Shown piece after piece: positions 1 through 8,805 of a stretch of 36,061 nucleotides of DNA (within the stretch, counting starts at the first letter, position 1; each line of letters starts with the position of its first letter). The stretch covers positions 1-36,061 of the forward strand of contig MSXO01000030.1 in assembly GCA_002083615.1 (NCBI GenBank). The letters are read 5' to 3'. The notes below the pieces were generated by a model. That model was not told where the DNA came from. It worked only from the letters and a program-made list of their open reading frames with translations, and did no database searches. This DNA is from Proteobacteria bacterium ST_bin11. Its GTDB lineage: Bacteria > Pseudomonadota > Gammaproteobacteria > Methylococcales > Methylomonadaceae. Position numbers and translations under genes: made by a program.

Positions 1-129
1 CAGAAATCTTATAATCCTAACCAGTTATAACTAGTTCGTAAATTACGCTGCTCTCCGATCGATCTAACAAAACAACGAAGAAAAAAAAAAGCCGTTCGTC
101 AGTTCACCGTTAAACGAACGAACAAGAAG
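1..129 (+). promoter_or_regulatory. Upstream region of the first secreted-protein gene
   Basis: No ORF of note. It contains TATAA-like stretches near positions 10-31 and an uninterrupted 10-A run near 81-90, followed by a short leader with repeated aacga units up to the ATG. The A-run before a start recurs throughout the window and is probably part of the viral promoter or leader. This is inferred from position only. Confidence 0.35.
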
Positions 130-1047
130 ATGAAGTTTCTTGCACTTGCGTGTCTGGCGTTCATTGTTGTCGCCTTTGCTTCCAGCTTTGTTGAGGCTGG
201 TCGAGGATCACAACCTCGCATTCCCGATCATTGTAACCCTGCAAAGAACGACTTCCAGAAGCAGAATGCCGCTCAACTGAACGCCATCTCTGCAAACCCC
301 ACCACAGATCTCTGGTACCAGTCGATCGCCATTACCATGGTTGCTCCTCCTACTGGATCGCTCACCGAGGTTGCTCGTCAGTCCTACTGGCAGTCTCGCG
401 TCTACTCCACTCGCAACTGTGCCATCGTTGAGGTCCAAGCGTGGCCTCGCTCGGAAAACCAGGTGGTCTTCCAGGAGATTCATTCGATTGTCGACGACAT
501 GGACGGCGAAAGTTCTGGACGTCGTCATGGCGGTGGTGGCGGTAACTCCCCCAGCTTCGTTGATCAGACCTACACCGTCGAGTGGAAGACCAACTACACC
601 TCGGACTCCGCTCTTGTCGAGGGCATGCCTTCCAAGTCCTATGTCACTGGAAACTCCATTGTTCAAATCGAGTTCTTCGACCCAACGAAGACTTCTTCGT
701 TCTACACTCAGCAGATGCAAGTTCAAGTTGCTCATCAGAGCCGTCACTACACACAGATCATCACCGTCGATCCCACAGGAGCCTCTGCGCCTCTGACTGT
801 CTGGGCGAACAGCACCGTTGTTCCTCGCGCTGCCCAGCCTTCTTTGATCAAGGATGCCTTCGATGCCTACAAGAGCGGCAACGTTCCCGTTGAGCAGGAT
901 CCCTTTGATCCTACCCGCTATGTCTACGTCTACACTGGAGCCTCCGCTCAGAAGACTTCCGACTCAGTCGAGGATCTTTACTACGTCGTCGATACTACTG
1001 GCACTTTCGCTCAGTACTTTGGCAAGCCGATGACCTTTGCTCAGTAA
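130..1047 (+). CDS. Secreted protein of unknown function
   Basis: 305 aa. Residues 1-23 form a typical eukaryotic signal peptide (basic start, hydrophobic core, small residues ending at about VEAG), so the product probably enters the secretory route. No second membrane span is visible, so it may be soluble or a particle-surface protein. The mature part is rich in Tyr, Thr, Ser and Val with alternating polar/hydrophobic stretches, suggesting a beta-rich fold, and contains a Gly run near residues 136-141 and N-glycosylation sequons. I do not recognise the family. Codon choice looks strongly C-ended (gtc, acc, tcc, aag), more so than in several neighbours, which may mean high expression or a host-derived gene. 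Its stop overlaps the stop of the convergent zinc-finger gene by 7 bases. The start is the first ATG after a 10-A run and begins the signal peptide directly. Confidence 0.8.
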   Translation: MKFLALACLAFIVVAFASSFVEAGRGSQPRIPDHCNPAKNDFQKQNAAQLNAISANPTTDLWYQSIAITMVAPPTGSLTEVARQSYWQSRVYSTRNCAIVEVQAWPRSENQVVFQEIHSIVDDMDGESSGRRHGGGGGNSPSFVDQTYTVEWKTNYTSDSALVEGMPSKSYVTGNSIVQIEFFDPTKTSSFYTQQMQVQVAHQSRHYTQIITVDPTGASAPLTVWANSTVVPRAAQPSLIKDAFDAYKSGNVPVEQDPFDPTRYVYVYTGASAQKTSDSVEDLYYVVDTTGTFAQYFGKPMTFAQ

Positions 1048-4000
1048 AAATTCACGACAAGATAAGATGTGTCGCCTTGAGGAACGCCGCGAATGTGATA
1101 CTTGGAAAAGGTGATGTCTTCGATGTCGTAATCGTCGAACGCCGACACAAGTTTGTCCTTGAGTGAAGCGGGCGCGTATTCAATGAAGTTCGTGTGATAG
1201 ATGATCTCCTCGTTGATGAACTGTTTGAGAAGGTCTTTGAAGTCTTCGTGTTCCACGTTATAGGCAGAGAGAATGCCCACCTTGTCGATGAGATTGCACG
1301 AAACGAAGCCCGAAAGTCCGTCCAAACTTCGGTAGATGTTTCTGTAGGTTGGTTGAATGCAAGCGGTGACAAGCATTAGTGACATATAGTCTGAGGAATT
1401 GCGAAGAGATTCGGGGGCATTGACGATCAAGTTGAAGACGTGCGTGTCGACGAACAACGACTTATTGATGAAGGCGTTACCTGCGACAAAAGCGAGAAAC
1501 GACCTATTCAAAGCCACCTCTATTGTAGTGAAAGGGTTGCTAGTATCGACGTAGAGAGGAAGTTCTGCAAGGTGACCATCGCTTTCGTTGTGTTTGATCA
1601 TGCTCTCTCTTGATGTGAACGATAGGTTGCAGTATTCGCAGTAGCGTTGCTTTGGTCCATAGCGAACCTTATTGACGTGTTCACTTGTCTTGATGTGTTC
1701 TCTATAGTCGCTTTGATTGTAGAGAGCGTCGCAGGCAGGACAGCATCTAGTGATCTCCTGCTGGTGATCGTGGTAAAGATGGTCGTAGTAGTCTTCGTTT
1801 TTGAGGAACGTGCGAGTGCAAAATTCACAGGTAAGTGCGGTAATCTGAACTTGGTTTACGTTGTCCAGGTGTTTTTTCGTTAGGACGTGTCGTTGATAGG
1901 CAAAAATATTATCCACAAACGTGTTGCAGTGGCGACAGGTCACTTGGTCTTGAGGTGTATCATCTTCTCTGTCTAGAGTAGAGGTATCGTCTTCACTGTT
2001 GTTGTTGCTACTCGAATCGTGAAATTCCTTGTAGTTCTTTTGATGTTTCGCAGTCTGAACGTGTTTTTTCATGTTGGAGATTTTCAGCGTTTTAAAGGAA
2101 CACGCAACACACGCATATACATGAGCTTCCGGCTGTGCTTGCTGTTGTTCATTGGTGGACAAACTGTAGTCCACGTTGCGTTGATGCTTTGAAGTTTGAA
2201 TATGACGTTCGAACTTGCAGAAAAACGATGCGTGGAAATCGCAAGCCGTGCACGTAAATGCATTCACTTTCTTTGGTCGTCTTGTTATTCGCGTGGCCGC
2301 CGTTGTTACGGCCTTCTTGGAGACTCGCGGTACAGGCGGTTGAACAACGGACGAAATGAACGCCGTGGAGTTTGTGTTGCATGTGATTCTAACTCGAAAA
2401 TCGTCGGGAAACAGCTCCCAGTTGAGAAAGGAGAGCACTCGATCTCGCTGCTTTTGCTCTTCGTCGAAAATTCGCGTTGTAAGTGCCGTTGCGCGACTTT
2501 CTATACTCTTGTTGAAGACGGGCAGCACCACTCGCTGTTTGAACTGAGAGATAAGACGCAGCTGAGTTTCTATGAACTTTGGAGACGATCGTTCTTGCAT
2601 GAGGGCGCATTTTTCTATCTCGTAGGTTCTAGTTGGAATGCGAGGACTTCCCTCGTTAATGCGTTTCATTCGAGAGTTAACGAGTTGCATCTGAGCGAAT
2701 TCTCGTTGTTCTTCATTGGTGAGCACGATCTCCGAGCAACAGCTGTTGATCCAGCTATCTTCGTTGAGTTCCTGTAGATCGACATTCTTCATTTGAACTA
2801 GCGGCTCGGTGTTTTCGATGTTCAATTCGTGAAGGCGCTTGAAGAATACGCCAAAGATGCGCGATAGAAGTGCGTGTGGATTAGGGTAGAGAACGCCGGT
2901 GTCAACGAAGGCAAAGTGGGCGGGAACAATATTGAAGAGGCTGTTGGTGTTCGTGTCGAAGCGATTGCCTGTGAACACGGGTGCTTCCGTCATCCAACGT
3001 TGCCAAGGACCTGTAGGTCTCATTGCAATGTACTTTTGAAGTTCGTCTTCTTCGCTAGTGCGCTGAAACATAGTGAAGATTACATGAGCTTTGCACTGCT
3101 TGTAGGGAATACACTGATGTTTGTTGATGAAGAGTGTATCGAAGACAATGATGGTGTGCCCTCTCTCTATGGCGAGCACCTTTTCTCTCTCTGAAGGATG
3201 GATACATCGAACGTTGGGTAGATTGTGAAAGGAGTGACTGCGCGAAATGTACGGACTAACAATGTAGAAGGTTTCGTTGAGACGTGCCATCGTGTAGGCG
3301 ATGATTGTTGCGCATTTCAACTGCACGTTATCTTCGTTGGTGATGATCGATTGAGTGTTTGCTATGCTCATTCTGTACTTGGGCATTTTAGCGATGACTT
3401 TTTCGTCGTAGACGAGCAGTGCGCTCACGTTCGACTTACCGTTGATGTTCACAACGTTGCAAGAGCCATCTTGCGTGTTAAAGTCTATGGTGGATCGAAG
3501 TTCTTCGAGACCTGTGTACAAGTCGATGCAACCTTGATCGTCGATAGTGGAGGCGTGTGCACTCGACGTATCTTTTTCGAAGCGAGTTCTTGTCGTCAAC
3601 GCTTTGGCGATCTTCACTTCGCGTTTCACTGTCACTGTGTTGTCGAGATGGACGCGAGGTGCGTCGTTCAAGCGAAAGTAGCGAATGAACTCACCAACAT
3701 TGTACTCCTCGGTTGTTTCCCTGTAGGTTTCCGCGTCGGAGAACAGATCTTCCACGGCTTCGGAAAGCTGATTGTTCGTGCAGGAGAGAACACGTCTTGC
3801 CTGATCAACTGTGATGTCGCCATAGACGTCGACTATGGAGTTGAGAAAGATTCGTTGATGACGCACCGACAGTAAATTCAAATCGTAGACGTGGTCGCTG
3901 TTGAGCAGAGTTGGAGAACCCACGATTAGATGATCCCAGGTGTGCGCATAGACGTTGAGATAGTCGTTTGAGTCGGCGCCTTGATAAATTGGAAATGCAC

Positions 4001-4598
4001 CGTGAGCAACGGATCGAACGTCGCGCGTTGCAACGTGCAGAGAAAGTAGAGTGGTGATTATATCGTCGGTCTTCGAGATAAAAGGTTGTAGCGACGACGT
4101 CTGTCTGCGATATGGATACATGTTGAAGAGCGTGCTGCGACGAATGAGACAGACTGTGAAGACTTCGTCAACGTGCAAGTCGGTGAGACCTTCGTCGACG
4201 CGCTGGTCTTTGTTCTCTGTGATTGCACTGTTCGTGTAGCGCAGGATTTCTCCTCCGGTGCTCTCGTCTTCGATTAAGAGAAGACGAGCAGACGTGTTGA
4301 AGTTGCCAAACATTGACTTATGTGCCGTTGTCCACATATCGCCTTCTTCGCGTGTTTCGTAGACGACAAGTACACGCAGTGAGCATTGCATGGCGCAGTA
4401 GAAGAAGGCAAATTGCATGCCAAGCGCCGACGCTTTTAACGTTGAAAAGTATAGGCAGTGCGTCTGACCCTTATATTCAATTCCTTCCCTGTCGTTGAGA
4501 TAGCGTTCGTATTCTTCTCTGACGTGCACGGAAATCTTGCATTCTTGCGTTGACAACTCTGGGACGACCACGTCTTCCAGTGATGAGGATGCAGCCAT
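1041..4598 (-). CDS. Large six-C2H2-zinc-finger protein, possible degenerate SF2 helicase-like N-terminal half
   Basis: 1185 aa. Six zinc fingers lie between about residues 783 and 1009; most have C-x2-C-x12-H-x5-H spacing with a KH at the second histidine (C783/C786/H799/H805; C830/C833/H846/H852; then about 888-910, 924-945, 952-974, 987-1009). This U1/matrin-like spacing is used for double-stranded RNA or DNA binding and recurs in large eukaryotic DNA viruses. The first ~650 residues have a faint two-domain layout like superfamily 2 helicases (a hydrophobic strand followed by W about residue 85, later an IIVFD strand near 480), but I see no Walker A or DEAD/DEAH box, so any such relationship would be to an inactive relative. 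A unique ~175-aa region follows the fingers. The start is directly preceded by a 14-A run. Likely a nucleic-acid-binding regulator; function inferred. Confidence 0.8.
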   Translation of the reverse strand: MAASSSLEDVVVPELSTQECKISVHVREEYERYLNDREGIEYKGQTHCLYFSTLKASALGMQFAFFYCAMQCSLRVLVVYETREEGDMWTTAHKSMFGNFNTSARLLLIEDESTGGEILRYTNSAITENKDQRVDEGLTDLHVDEVFTVCLIRRSTLFNMYPYRRQTSSLQPFISKTDDIITTLLSLHVATRDVRSVAHGAFPIYQGADSNDYLNVYAHTWDHLIVGSPTLLNSDHVYDLNLLSVRHQRIFLNSIVDVYGDITVDQARRVLSCTNNQLSEAVEDLFSDAETYRETTEEYNVGEFIRYFRLNDAPRVHLDNTVTVKREVKIAKALTTRTRFEKDTSSAHASTIDDQGCIDLYTGLEELRSTIDFNTQDGSCNVVNINGKSNVSALLVYDEKVIAKMPKYRMSIANTQSIITNEDNVQLKCATIIAYTMARLNETFYIVSPYISRSHSFHNLPNVRCIHPSEREKVLAIERGHTIIVFDTLFINKHQCIPYKQCKAHVIFTMFQRTSEEDELQKYIAMRPTGPWQRWMTEAPVFTGNRFDTNTNSLFNIVPAHFAFVDTGVLYPNPHALLSRIFGVFFKRLHELNIENTEPLVQMKNVDLQELNEDSWINSCCSEIVLTNEEQREFAQMQLVNSRMKRINEGSPRIPTRTYEIEKCALMQERSSPKFIETQLRLISQFKQRVVLPVFNKSIESRATALTTRIFDEEQKQRDRVLSFLNWELFPDDFRVRITCNTNSTAFISSVVQPPVPRVSKKAVTTAATRITRRPKKVNAFTCTACDFHASFFCKFERHIQTSKHQRNVDYSLSTNEQQQAQPEAHVYACVACSFKTLKISNMKKHVQTAKHQKNYKEFHDSSSNNNSEDDTSTLDREDDTPQDQVTCRHCNTFVDNIFAYQRHVLTKKHLDNVNQVQITALTCEFCTRTFLKNEDYYDHLYHDHQQEITRCCPACDALYNQSDYREHIKTSEHVNKVRYGPKQRYCEYCNLSFTSRESMIKHNESDGHLAELPLYVDTSNPFTTIEVALNRSFLAFVAGNAFINKSLFVDTHVFNLIVNAPESLRNSSDYMSLMLVTACIQPTYRNIYRSLDGLSGFVSCNLIDKVGILSAYNVEHEDFKDLLKQFINEEIIYHTNFIEYAPASLKDKLVSAFDDYDIEDITFSKYHIRGVPQGDTSYLVVNFY

Positions 4599-4671
4599 TT
4601 CTTTTTTTTTTTTTCACAATTTTTTCCGTTTAAATTATCAGTAAAAATCCTTCGAATTGACGGCTTTCTAA
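4599..4671. promoter_or_regulatory. Bidirectional promoter region between divergent genes
   Basis: 73 bases separate the divergent zinc-finger and ankyrin-like genes. Read towards the zinc-finger gene, a 14-A run ends just before its ATG. An AT-rich centre (tttaaattatcagtaaaaa) near 4628-4646 could serve as a TATA-like element for either side. No further signal is clear. Confidence 0.4.
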
Positions 4672-5793
4672 ATGATCGCGGACGATTCCGAAGACGAAGA
4701 ACTTTCTTCAAAGATCGAATTTTACGTTCCAGACGAATGGATTGCGAAAGGACGGATTGATGCTATTCAACGTGCGTTTGACGTCTCTTCTAGGCGGGAA
4801 CAGTATAGATTCATGCATATCGCATGCAGGCACGGCATGATTGAAGTGTTGAAACTTGGTCTGCAGCATGGATTTAACTTTCGGACGACTTCAGCTGGCA
4901 AATTTCCCTTGTCCGAAGCGCTCATCTATGGACAACTGCATGTTGTTGACTGGTATTTTCAAACGTGCTACGTGAATACCGATGCTTGCAGAAAAATCAT
5001 TTTTGAACTACTCAAAATTGCGGCGCGCAATGGCGTGGACGGGTTCTTTCCGCTAATCGAAAGATACAATCTTCAGTATTCTTGTCGTGAAAGGATGATG
5101 GCTGTTCGTCGTGCGGTCAAGCACAGGCGACTTTCCACGTTGGCTATTATTTTGAACAGGCATTATCCAGAAGGGATTTGCAATCAAGATATCGTCTACG
5201 CTGTTGTTGTCGACCTCGATGAGGACGCTCCTGAACTGCTTGAATGTCTTTTGACGTGCGAAAATTTTAAGAAAACGAGCGACGCAACTTCAAACGACGA
5301 AGAAGATAATGAACAGGGGCATGGGAATACCCATTCTTTATATCGAGCATCTTGCAGGCTCGCTTCTAACAACTATGTGCGATGTCTTCGCGTGTTCCAT
5401 GCTCATGGGTACCCCCTAGAGGAGAACGAAAACATCCAATGTCTAAATCCTTTACTCAGAAGCGTCAGAGCGCATGCTCAAGAAGCGTTTGAGTTTCTCT
5501 TGTCCACAGAGGAATTCAACTACCGGAAAATCAATATTGTTTCGATAATATCCAATCATGATTCTAGAATGAATTACGATGCGATGTTAACGTTGTATGC
5601 GCTCTATAGAAAGTATTTCCTTTTTTATGAGTGTAAATCAATACTTTATGTAAAGAAGATGTGCGAAGACAGAGAACTGATCCTACTACTTCGTCGCAAA
5701 GTCTTCTTTTCTATGTCGAGCACTGCTATTTTCTGCATGTGGGCTCGTCGTGCTCAAAGTTCTCGCTCGCGACGTTGCGTGAAAAGGAGTTAA
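4672..5793 (+). CDS. Degenerate ankyrin-repeat-like protein
   Basis: 373 aa. Residues ~40-105 show the ankyrin helix-turn-helix rhythm: a FMHIACRHGMIEVLKLGLQHG unit followed by a PLSEALIYGQLHVVDWYF unit. Later stretches (for example near residues 260-290) look like weaker repeats. Ankyrin repeats mediate protein-protein contacts, and in large DNA viruses they often bind host ubiquitin or immune factors, but no F-box or other partner domain is visible here. There is an acidic insert near residues 205-220 and a basic Arg/Ser-rich C-terminus. It diverges from the zinc-finger gene with a 73-base spacer. The start ATG is the first available and gives an acidic N-terminus. Confidence 0.75.
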   Translation: MIADDSEDEELSSKIEFYVPDEWIAKGRIDAIQRAFDVSSRREQYRFMHIACRHGMIEVLKLGLQHGFNFRTTSAGKFPLSEALIYGQLHVVDWYFQTCYVNTDACRKIIFELLKIAARNGVDGFFPLIERYNLQYSCRERMMAVRRAVKHRRLSTLAIILNRHYPEGICNQDIVYAVVVDLDEDAPELLECLLTCENFKKTSDATSNDEEDNEQGHGNTHSLYRASCRLASNNYVRCLRVFHAHGYPLEENENIQCLNPLLRSVRAHAQEAFEFLLSTEEFNYRKINIVSIISNHDSRMNYDAMLTLYALYRKYFLFYECKSILYVKKMCEDRELILLLRRKVFFSMSSTAIFCMWARRAQSSRSRRCVKRS

Positions 5794-5800
5794 TTAAATT

Positions 5801-5830
5801 TTCTTAAAAAAAAAGTTTTTTTTTTCAAGA
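5801..5830 (+). terminator. A/T-run hairpin between two genes
   Basis: An imperfect inverted repeat: ttcttaaaaaaaaa (5801-5814) faces tttttttttcaaga (5817-5830), with one mismatch and a 2-nt loop. It starts 7 bases after the stop of the ankyrin-like gene and lies 35 bases before the next ATG. It could mark 3' end formation, or be the chance result of adjacent A and T runs. Confidence 0.3.
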
Positions 5831-5864
5831 AAAAAACCGAAGAACTTTCTCGCTTGATCAAACA

Positions 5865-6869
5865 ATGAAATTGTTGATTGGCGTCTTAGTTGTCGTGATG
5901 ACATTGTCTGTGCACGTGACTGCACACCCATGCAAAGAGGGACAAGTGTTCGAAGGCTTTATGTTCAAACATCTTTCAAACGGACAAGTAAAGGAATCGG
6001 CAGTGTGTAGAACTCCGGAGCCTGAACCCGAGAAACCTATTGAATGTCCCCCAGTGGAAGCTATTCCTACTCAATGCAGAATCCCAAAGTCGTGTGGTCT
6101 TCGAGAAGACAAAAAATCAGAGCGCTTGGACTCAACTTTTGATCATCTTTCAGATGAAGAAAGCTTGCGTTCCATCTCTTGTGATATTGCGAGTCGCTGC
6201 GAACTCGAAGAACCCCAGAGCGCTCAATCGAGGAAACTGTGTGCAGACGCAAAGTTTATATGTTCTTCGCTCTTCTCCGAGGACCGCAAAAAGATTCATA
6301 TCTGCACGAATCCCAGTGAGCCTTGCGACATTAATCAACACGAGACTCCTCGCTCTCCTGACTACACTCAAGCTACGTTTTCTGAAGTAAGTGAAAACGT
6401 CTTTAAAGTTTGTTACAATGATGTTCGTCAACGCGTCGCACTTCCCCTGGCTGTTTTCGAACGTCCGTCGATATTCAAGATCACAAAGAACGACAACGGC
6501 GGAACGTATACTCTATGTATCAACAAAGTTCCTGGTTATTCCTCCGTGGTACAGAAAGCCTCTATATGGGAGGTCGTCGACACAGCCATTGCATACAACG
6601 AAATCGCGCCTGATGTCAGGGAGTCGGAGTTTTATTATGTCTTCTGGATGGTTATTCTGATCACATTTATCATCAACATGTTTTCAAAAAGTTGTCAATG
6701 CACAGAACGTGCTAACTTAAACCAGTCAACGAACGAAGAAAGTGAAAGTGTCGCACCATCGTCGACGATGAACGAAGAAAGTGAAAGTTCTGAGACATCA
6801 TCGTCGATGAATGAAGAAAAGGTTGCTAAGACGTTCAAACCCCAGTCTCCTGAATATGAAAACTTCTGA
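5865..6869 (+). CDS. Cys-rich type I membrane protein
   Basis: 334 aa. Residues 1-21 are a clear signal peptide. The ectodomain (22-255) has about fifteen cysteines, including a Pro/Glu-rich CPP...C...C block at 60-77, so it is probably disulfide-bonded. A single transmembrane helix spans about 257-273, followed by a short Cys-containing juxtamembrane segment and a Ser/Glu-rich cytosolic tail made of three 13-residue repeats (NEESES...SS.M). The topology fits a viral envelope glycoprotein or host-membrane protein. No family is recognised. The repeated tail looks like a casein-kinase-2-type acidic/Ser region. Preceded by an A-run and the A/T hairpin. Confidence 0.8.
   Translation: MKLLIGVLVVVMTLSVHVTAHPCKEGQVFEGFMFKHLSNGQVKESAVCRTPEPEPEKPIECPPVEAIPTQCRIPKSCGLREDKKSERLDSTFDHLSDEESLRSISCDIASRCELEEPQSAQSRKLCADAKFICSSLFSEDRKKIHICTNPSEPCDINQHETPRSPDYTQATFSEVSENVFKVCYNDVRQRVALPLAVFERPSIFKITKNDNGGTYTLCINKVPGYSSVVQKASIWEVVDTAIAYNEIAPDVRESEFYYVFWMVILITFIINMFSKSCQCTERANLNQSTNEESESVAPSSTMNEESESSETSSSMNEEKVAKTFKPQSPEYENF
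6732..6821 (+). repeat. 39-bp imperfect tandem repeat in the tail of the type I membrane protein
   Basis: Two full units and a partial third start at 6732, 6771 and 6810, each 39 bases apart and in frame. Each begins aacgaagaaagtgaaagt or a close variant and encodes an NEESES-like motif ending in SS(T/S)M. This looks like recent slippage-type expansion of the cytosolic tail. Confidence 0.8.
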
Positions 6870-7003
6870 CGTCGCGTAATTCCAACTCGCTTGCAATGCC
6901 GCACGAAGAAGAGCTAATTAAATTGGGTTGGAATATTTCCTTGGTGAAGAAAATTTATTTATTCTGGCGGGAGAAAAAAAAAGAGTAAGAAAAAGAAAAA
7001 AAA
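6870..7003 (+). promoter_or_regulatory. Purine-rich leader before the 420-aa gene
   Basis: 134 bases without a credible ORF. The last ~35 bases are almost pure A/G with 8-9-A runs, the last run abutting the ATG. A ttatttatt AT-rich stretch near 6955-6963 could be a TATA-like element. Confidence 0.35.
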
Positions 7004-8266
7004 ATGAGTTGTGGACCAGCGCAGCTGGAGCCTCTTCGATCTGATGAAGATGTTACCGTTCTCGAAGAAGTCTATCTAGCTCAGCAGACATCAACATCGA
7101 TTCTTGTTGGTATTGCAGCGCCTTTGACTCCTCAAATTTCGAATGTTGCCAACGAAATTGTCGAGACTACAAGAGAAGAAGAAGAAGTTGTTGTCGTTCC
7201 CGAAGAAACTCCAGTTGAGACGTCGTCTGTTTCTGGAGCAGCGTCATCGTCGTCATCTTCAACGTCGGAACTCGTAGAAACAACAACACCGCCTGAAAAA
7301 ATCGATTCTATGGGAGCAACACCACAGACATTCAAGAATTTCTTTAGTGTTCTCCCCGATCAATTCAAACAAGGGAAAGGCGATGAATACGAAAGAATCC
7401 GCCTGCTCTTCAACACTCTGCAAGTGAATGCCTCAGCAACGGCAAGATTCAATTGCTATGCGCTTGCCGAACTTCAAACGCTCATCTTCTGGGGAGTTTT
7501 CTCGGTCTACAGTAAGATGATCGACAGTGTTACCAAAGATAACGTCGATGTCGTCATTGGCATCTATGCAAACTTGGAGGCGTCGTGCCAAGAACTCATT
7601 GGAAAGGAGAAGATCACAGTTGTTCCTGGCGTGGCGTTCAAACTTGGTCCAATCGTGAGAAACCTGAACCTTCCTCTCGGCAAAAAACTGTTTCATGAGA
7701 ACGTGACGTTCGAAACGCCACATTCGAAACGTTCGTACAAAACTGTTCCAGACTCTGCGACGCATGCAAGCATGACGCTTTTTGATGCGTTTGCCTTTCA
7801 CTTGAAAGGACCGGAGAATCTTTATTCTGCTTATGCATCGGTGATGCTTGCTTACATCGACATCGCCCTTTCCAACAATGAAGTGTACTTGGCGGGATTC
7901 CTGATGCGATTCACAGTCTTTTCCATTCACATGGTAACGCATCTACTGGAGTTGGGCCATCAAAGTCGCTTCAGATCTTCGGATCTCTACGCTTGGTTGA
8001 ATGGAATGCTGATTGAACATGCACGTTGTCTCGCGAACGTCCTGTTGGCCAAGGACGGCGACTATGAAAAACGCATTACCAACGATCATAAGGTTGTGCG
8101 TGTTGGCGGATACATAAGTCCCGCAGAACTCAACAACCTCAAGCAGCAGCCAAGTTATAATGGATACATTGCCGTTATCACGTCAACGCCTCGAACCACA
8201 AGCAAGACCCTGGAGACTGCAGATGCTCGTGCAGTGCAGGCGGCTTCATCTTGTCTTCTCTTGTAG
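7004..8266 (+). CDS. Conserved-looking helical protein of unknown function
   Basis: 420 aa. Residues 1-105 are low-complexity, rich in Glu, Thr, Val and Ser, probably disordered. The remaining ~300 residues form a globular, mostly helical domain (starting near FKNFFSVLPDQFKQG) with good hydrophobic patterning and no signal peptide or membrane span. The C-terminus is Ala/Ser rich and ends in CLLL; that is CAAX-like and could be a prenylation site, though viral use is speculative. It ends convergently with the following minus gene, overlapping it by 21 bases. No family recognised. Confidence 0.75.
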   Translation: MSCGPAQLEPLRSDEDVTVLEEVYLAQQTSTSILVGIAAPLTPQISNVANEIVETTREEEEVVVVPEETPVETSSVSGAASSSSSSTSELVETTTPPEKIDSMGATPQTFKNFFSVLPDQFKQGKGDEYERIRLLFNTLQVNASATARFNCYALAELQTLIFWGVFSVYSKMIDSVTKDNVDVVIGIYANLEASCQELIGKEKITVVPGVAFKLGPIVRNLNLPLGKKLFHENVTFETPHSKRSYKTVPDSATHASMTLFDAFAFHLKGPENLYSAYASVMLAYIDIALSNNEVYLAGFLMRFTVFSIHMVTHLLELGHQSRFRSSDLYAWLNGMLIEHARCLANVLLAKDGDYEKRITNDHKVVRVGGYISPAELNNLKQQPSYNGYIAVITSTPRTTSKTLETADARAVQAASSCLLL

Positions 8267-8800
8267 TTTGTCCAAGACGCGAAAAAGCAGTTTAAACAGT
8301 GGTTGATAGCGCACTCTGAAGTAAAGAAACGTAAATGCAAAGATGACCATCATTAGAATGGTGAAAATGTGTAGCGACGTGAAGTGGAACTGCTGGATGT
8401 CGGGCCGAGTGTAGACGCACTGTTTGTCGGGCTGGCAGTAGCAGCGATGAGCAATGCCGTCGAAATACTTGTTGATGTGGCCGCAGTAGCGATACATGGA
8501 CATATGATGTGTCCACAATCGTCGATAGGCTTCGCTTGAATTGCCCGTTGAGCAAAGCTCCACGTCGAGTTCTTCGCGCAGACCACTTGCGTTGGACATG
8601 CCGCTGAGCAGACGCGTGAATAGAAATTCAAAGACCTCCAAGGACGCATCGTTTTCCACGATGTACATGGACGTTGTACAGAGAACGTCCGCTTGACATA
8701 GCTCAAAGCTTTCTTGAAGAGCGGTGCAGTTGTCTCCAAGTGTACCGCCTATCGATAAATAAAAAAGAACGGTGACGACAACAACGAGGAAGTTCTTCAT
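8246..8800 (-). CDS. Small Cys-rich type I membrane protein
   Basis: 184 aa. Residues 1-22 are a signal peptide; the lumenal part (23-140) has eight cysteines (25, 35, 41, 83, 106, 120, 122, 128) that could form four disulfides, plus N-glycosylation sequons (NCT, NAS, NSS). One transmembrane helix lies at about 143-162, followed by a short basic tail. This is an envelope-type protein of unknown family. It starts 5 bases after the stop of the acidic-protein gene on the same strand, with a 7-T run (A-run in the sense direction) directly before its ATG, so the two may be co-transcribed. Confidence 0.75.
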   Translation of the reverse strand: MKNFLVVVVTVLFYLSIGGTLGDNCTALQESFELCQADVLCTTSMYIVENDASLEVFEFLFTRLLSGMSNASGLREELDVELCSTGNSSEAYRRLWTHHMSMYRYCGHINKYFDGIAHRCYCQPDKQCVYTRPDIQQFHFTSLHIFTILMMVIFAFTFLYFRVRYQPLFKLLFRVLDKLQEKTR

Positions 8801-8805
8801 TTTTT

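Noticed and set aside
208..747. 179-aa minus-strand frame inside the first secreted gene
   Set aside because: Antisense shadow of a well-supported secreted protein; no signal or domain and driven by codon bias.
5865..6869. Assignment of Cys-rich membrane proteins to known herpesvirus glycoproteins
   Set aside because: Topology alone is similar; cysteine patterns and sizes do not match gB, gH, gL or gD by eye.
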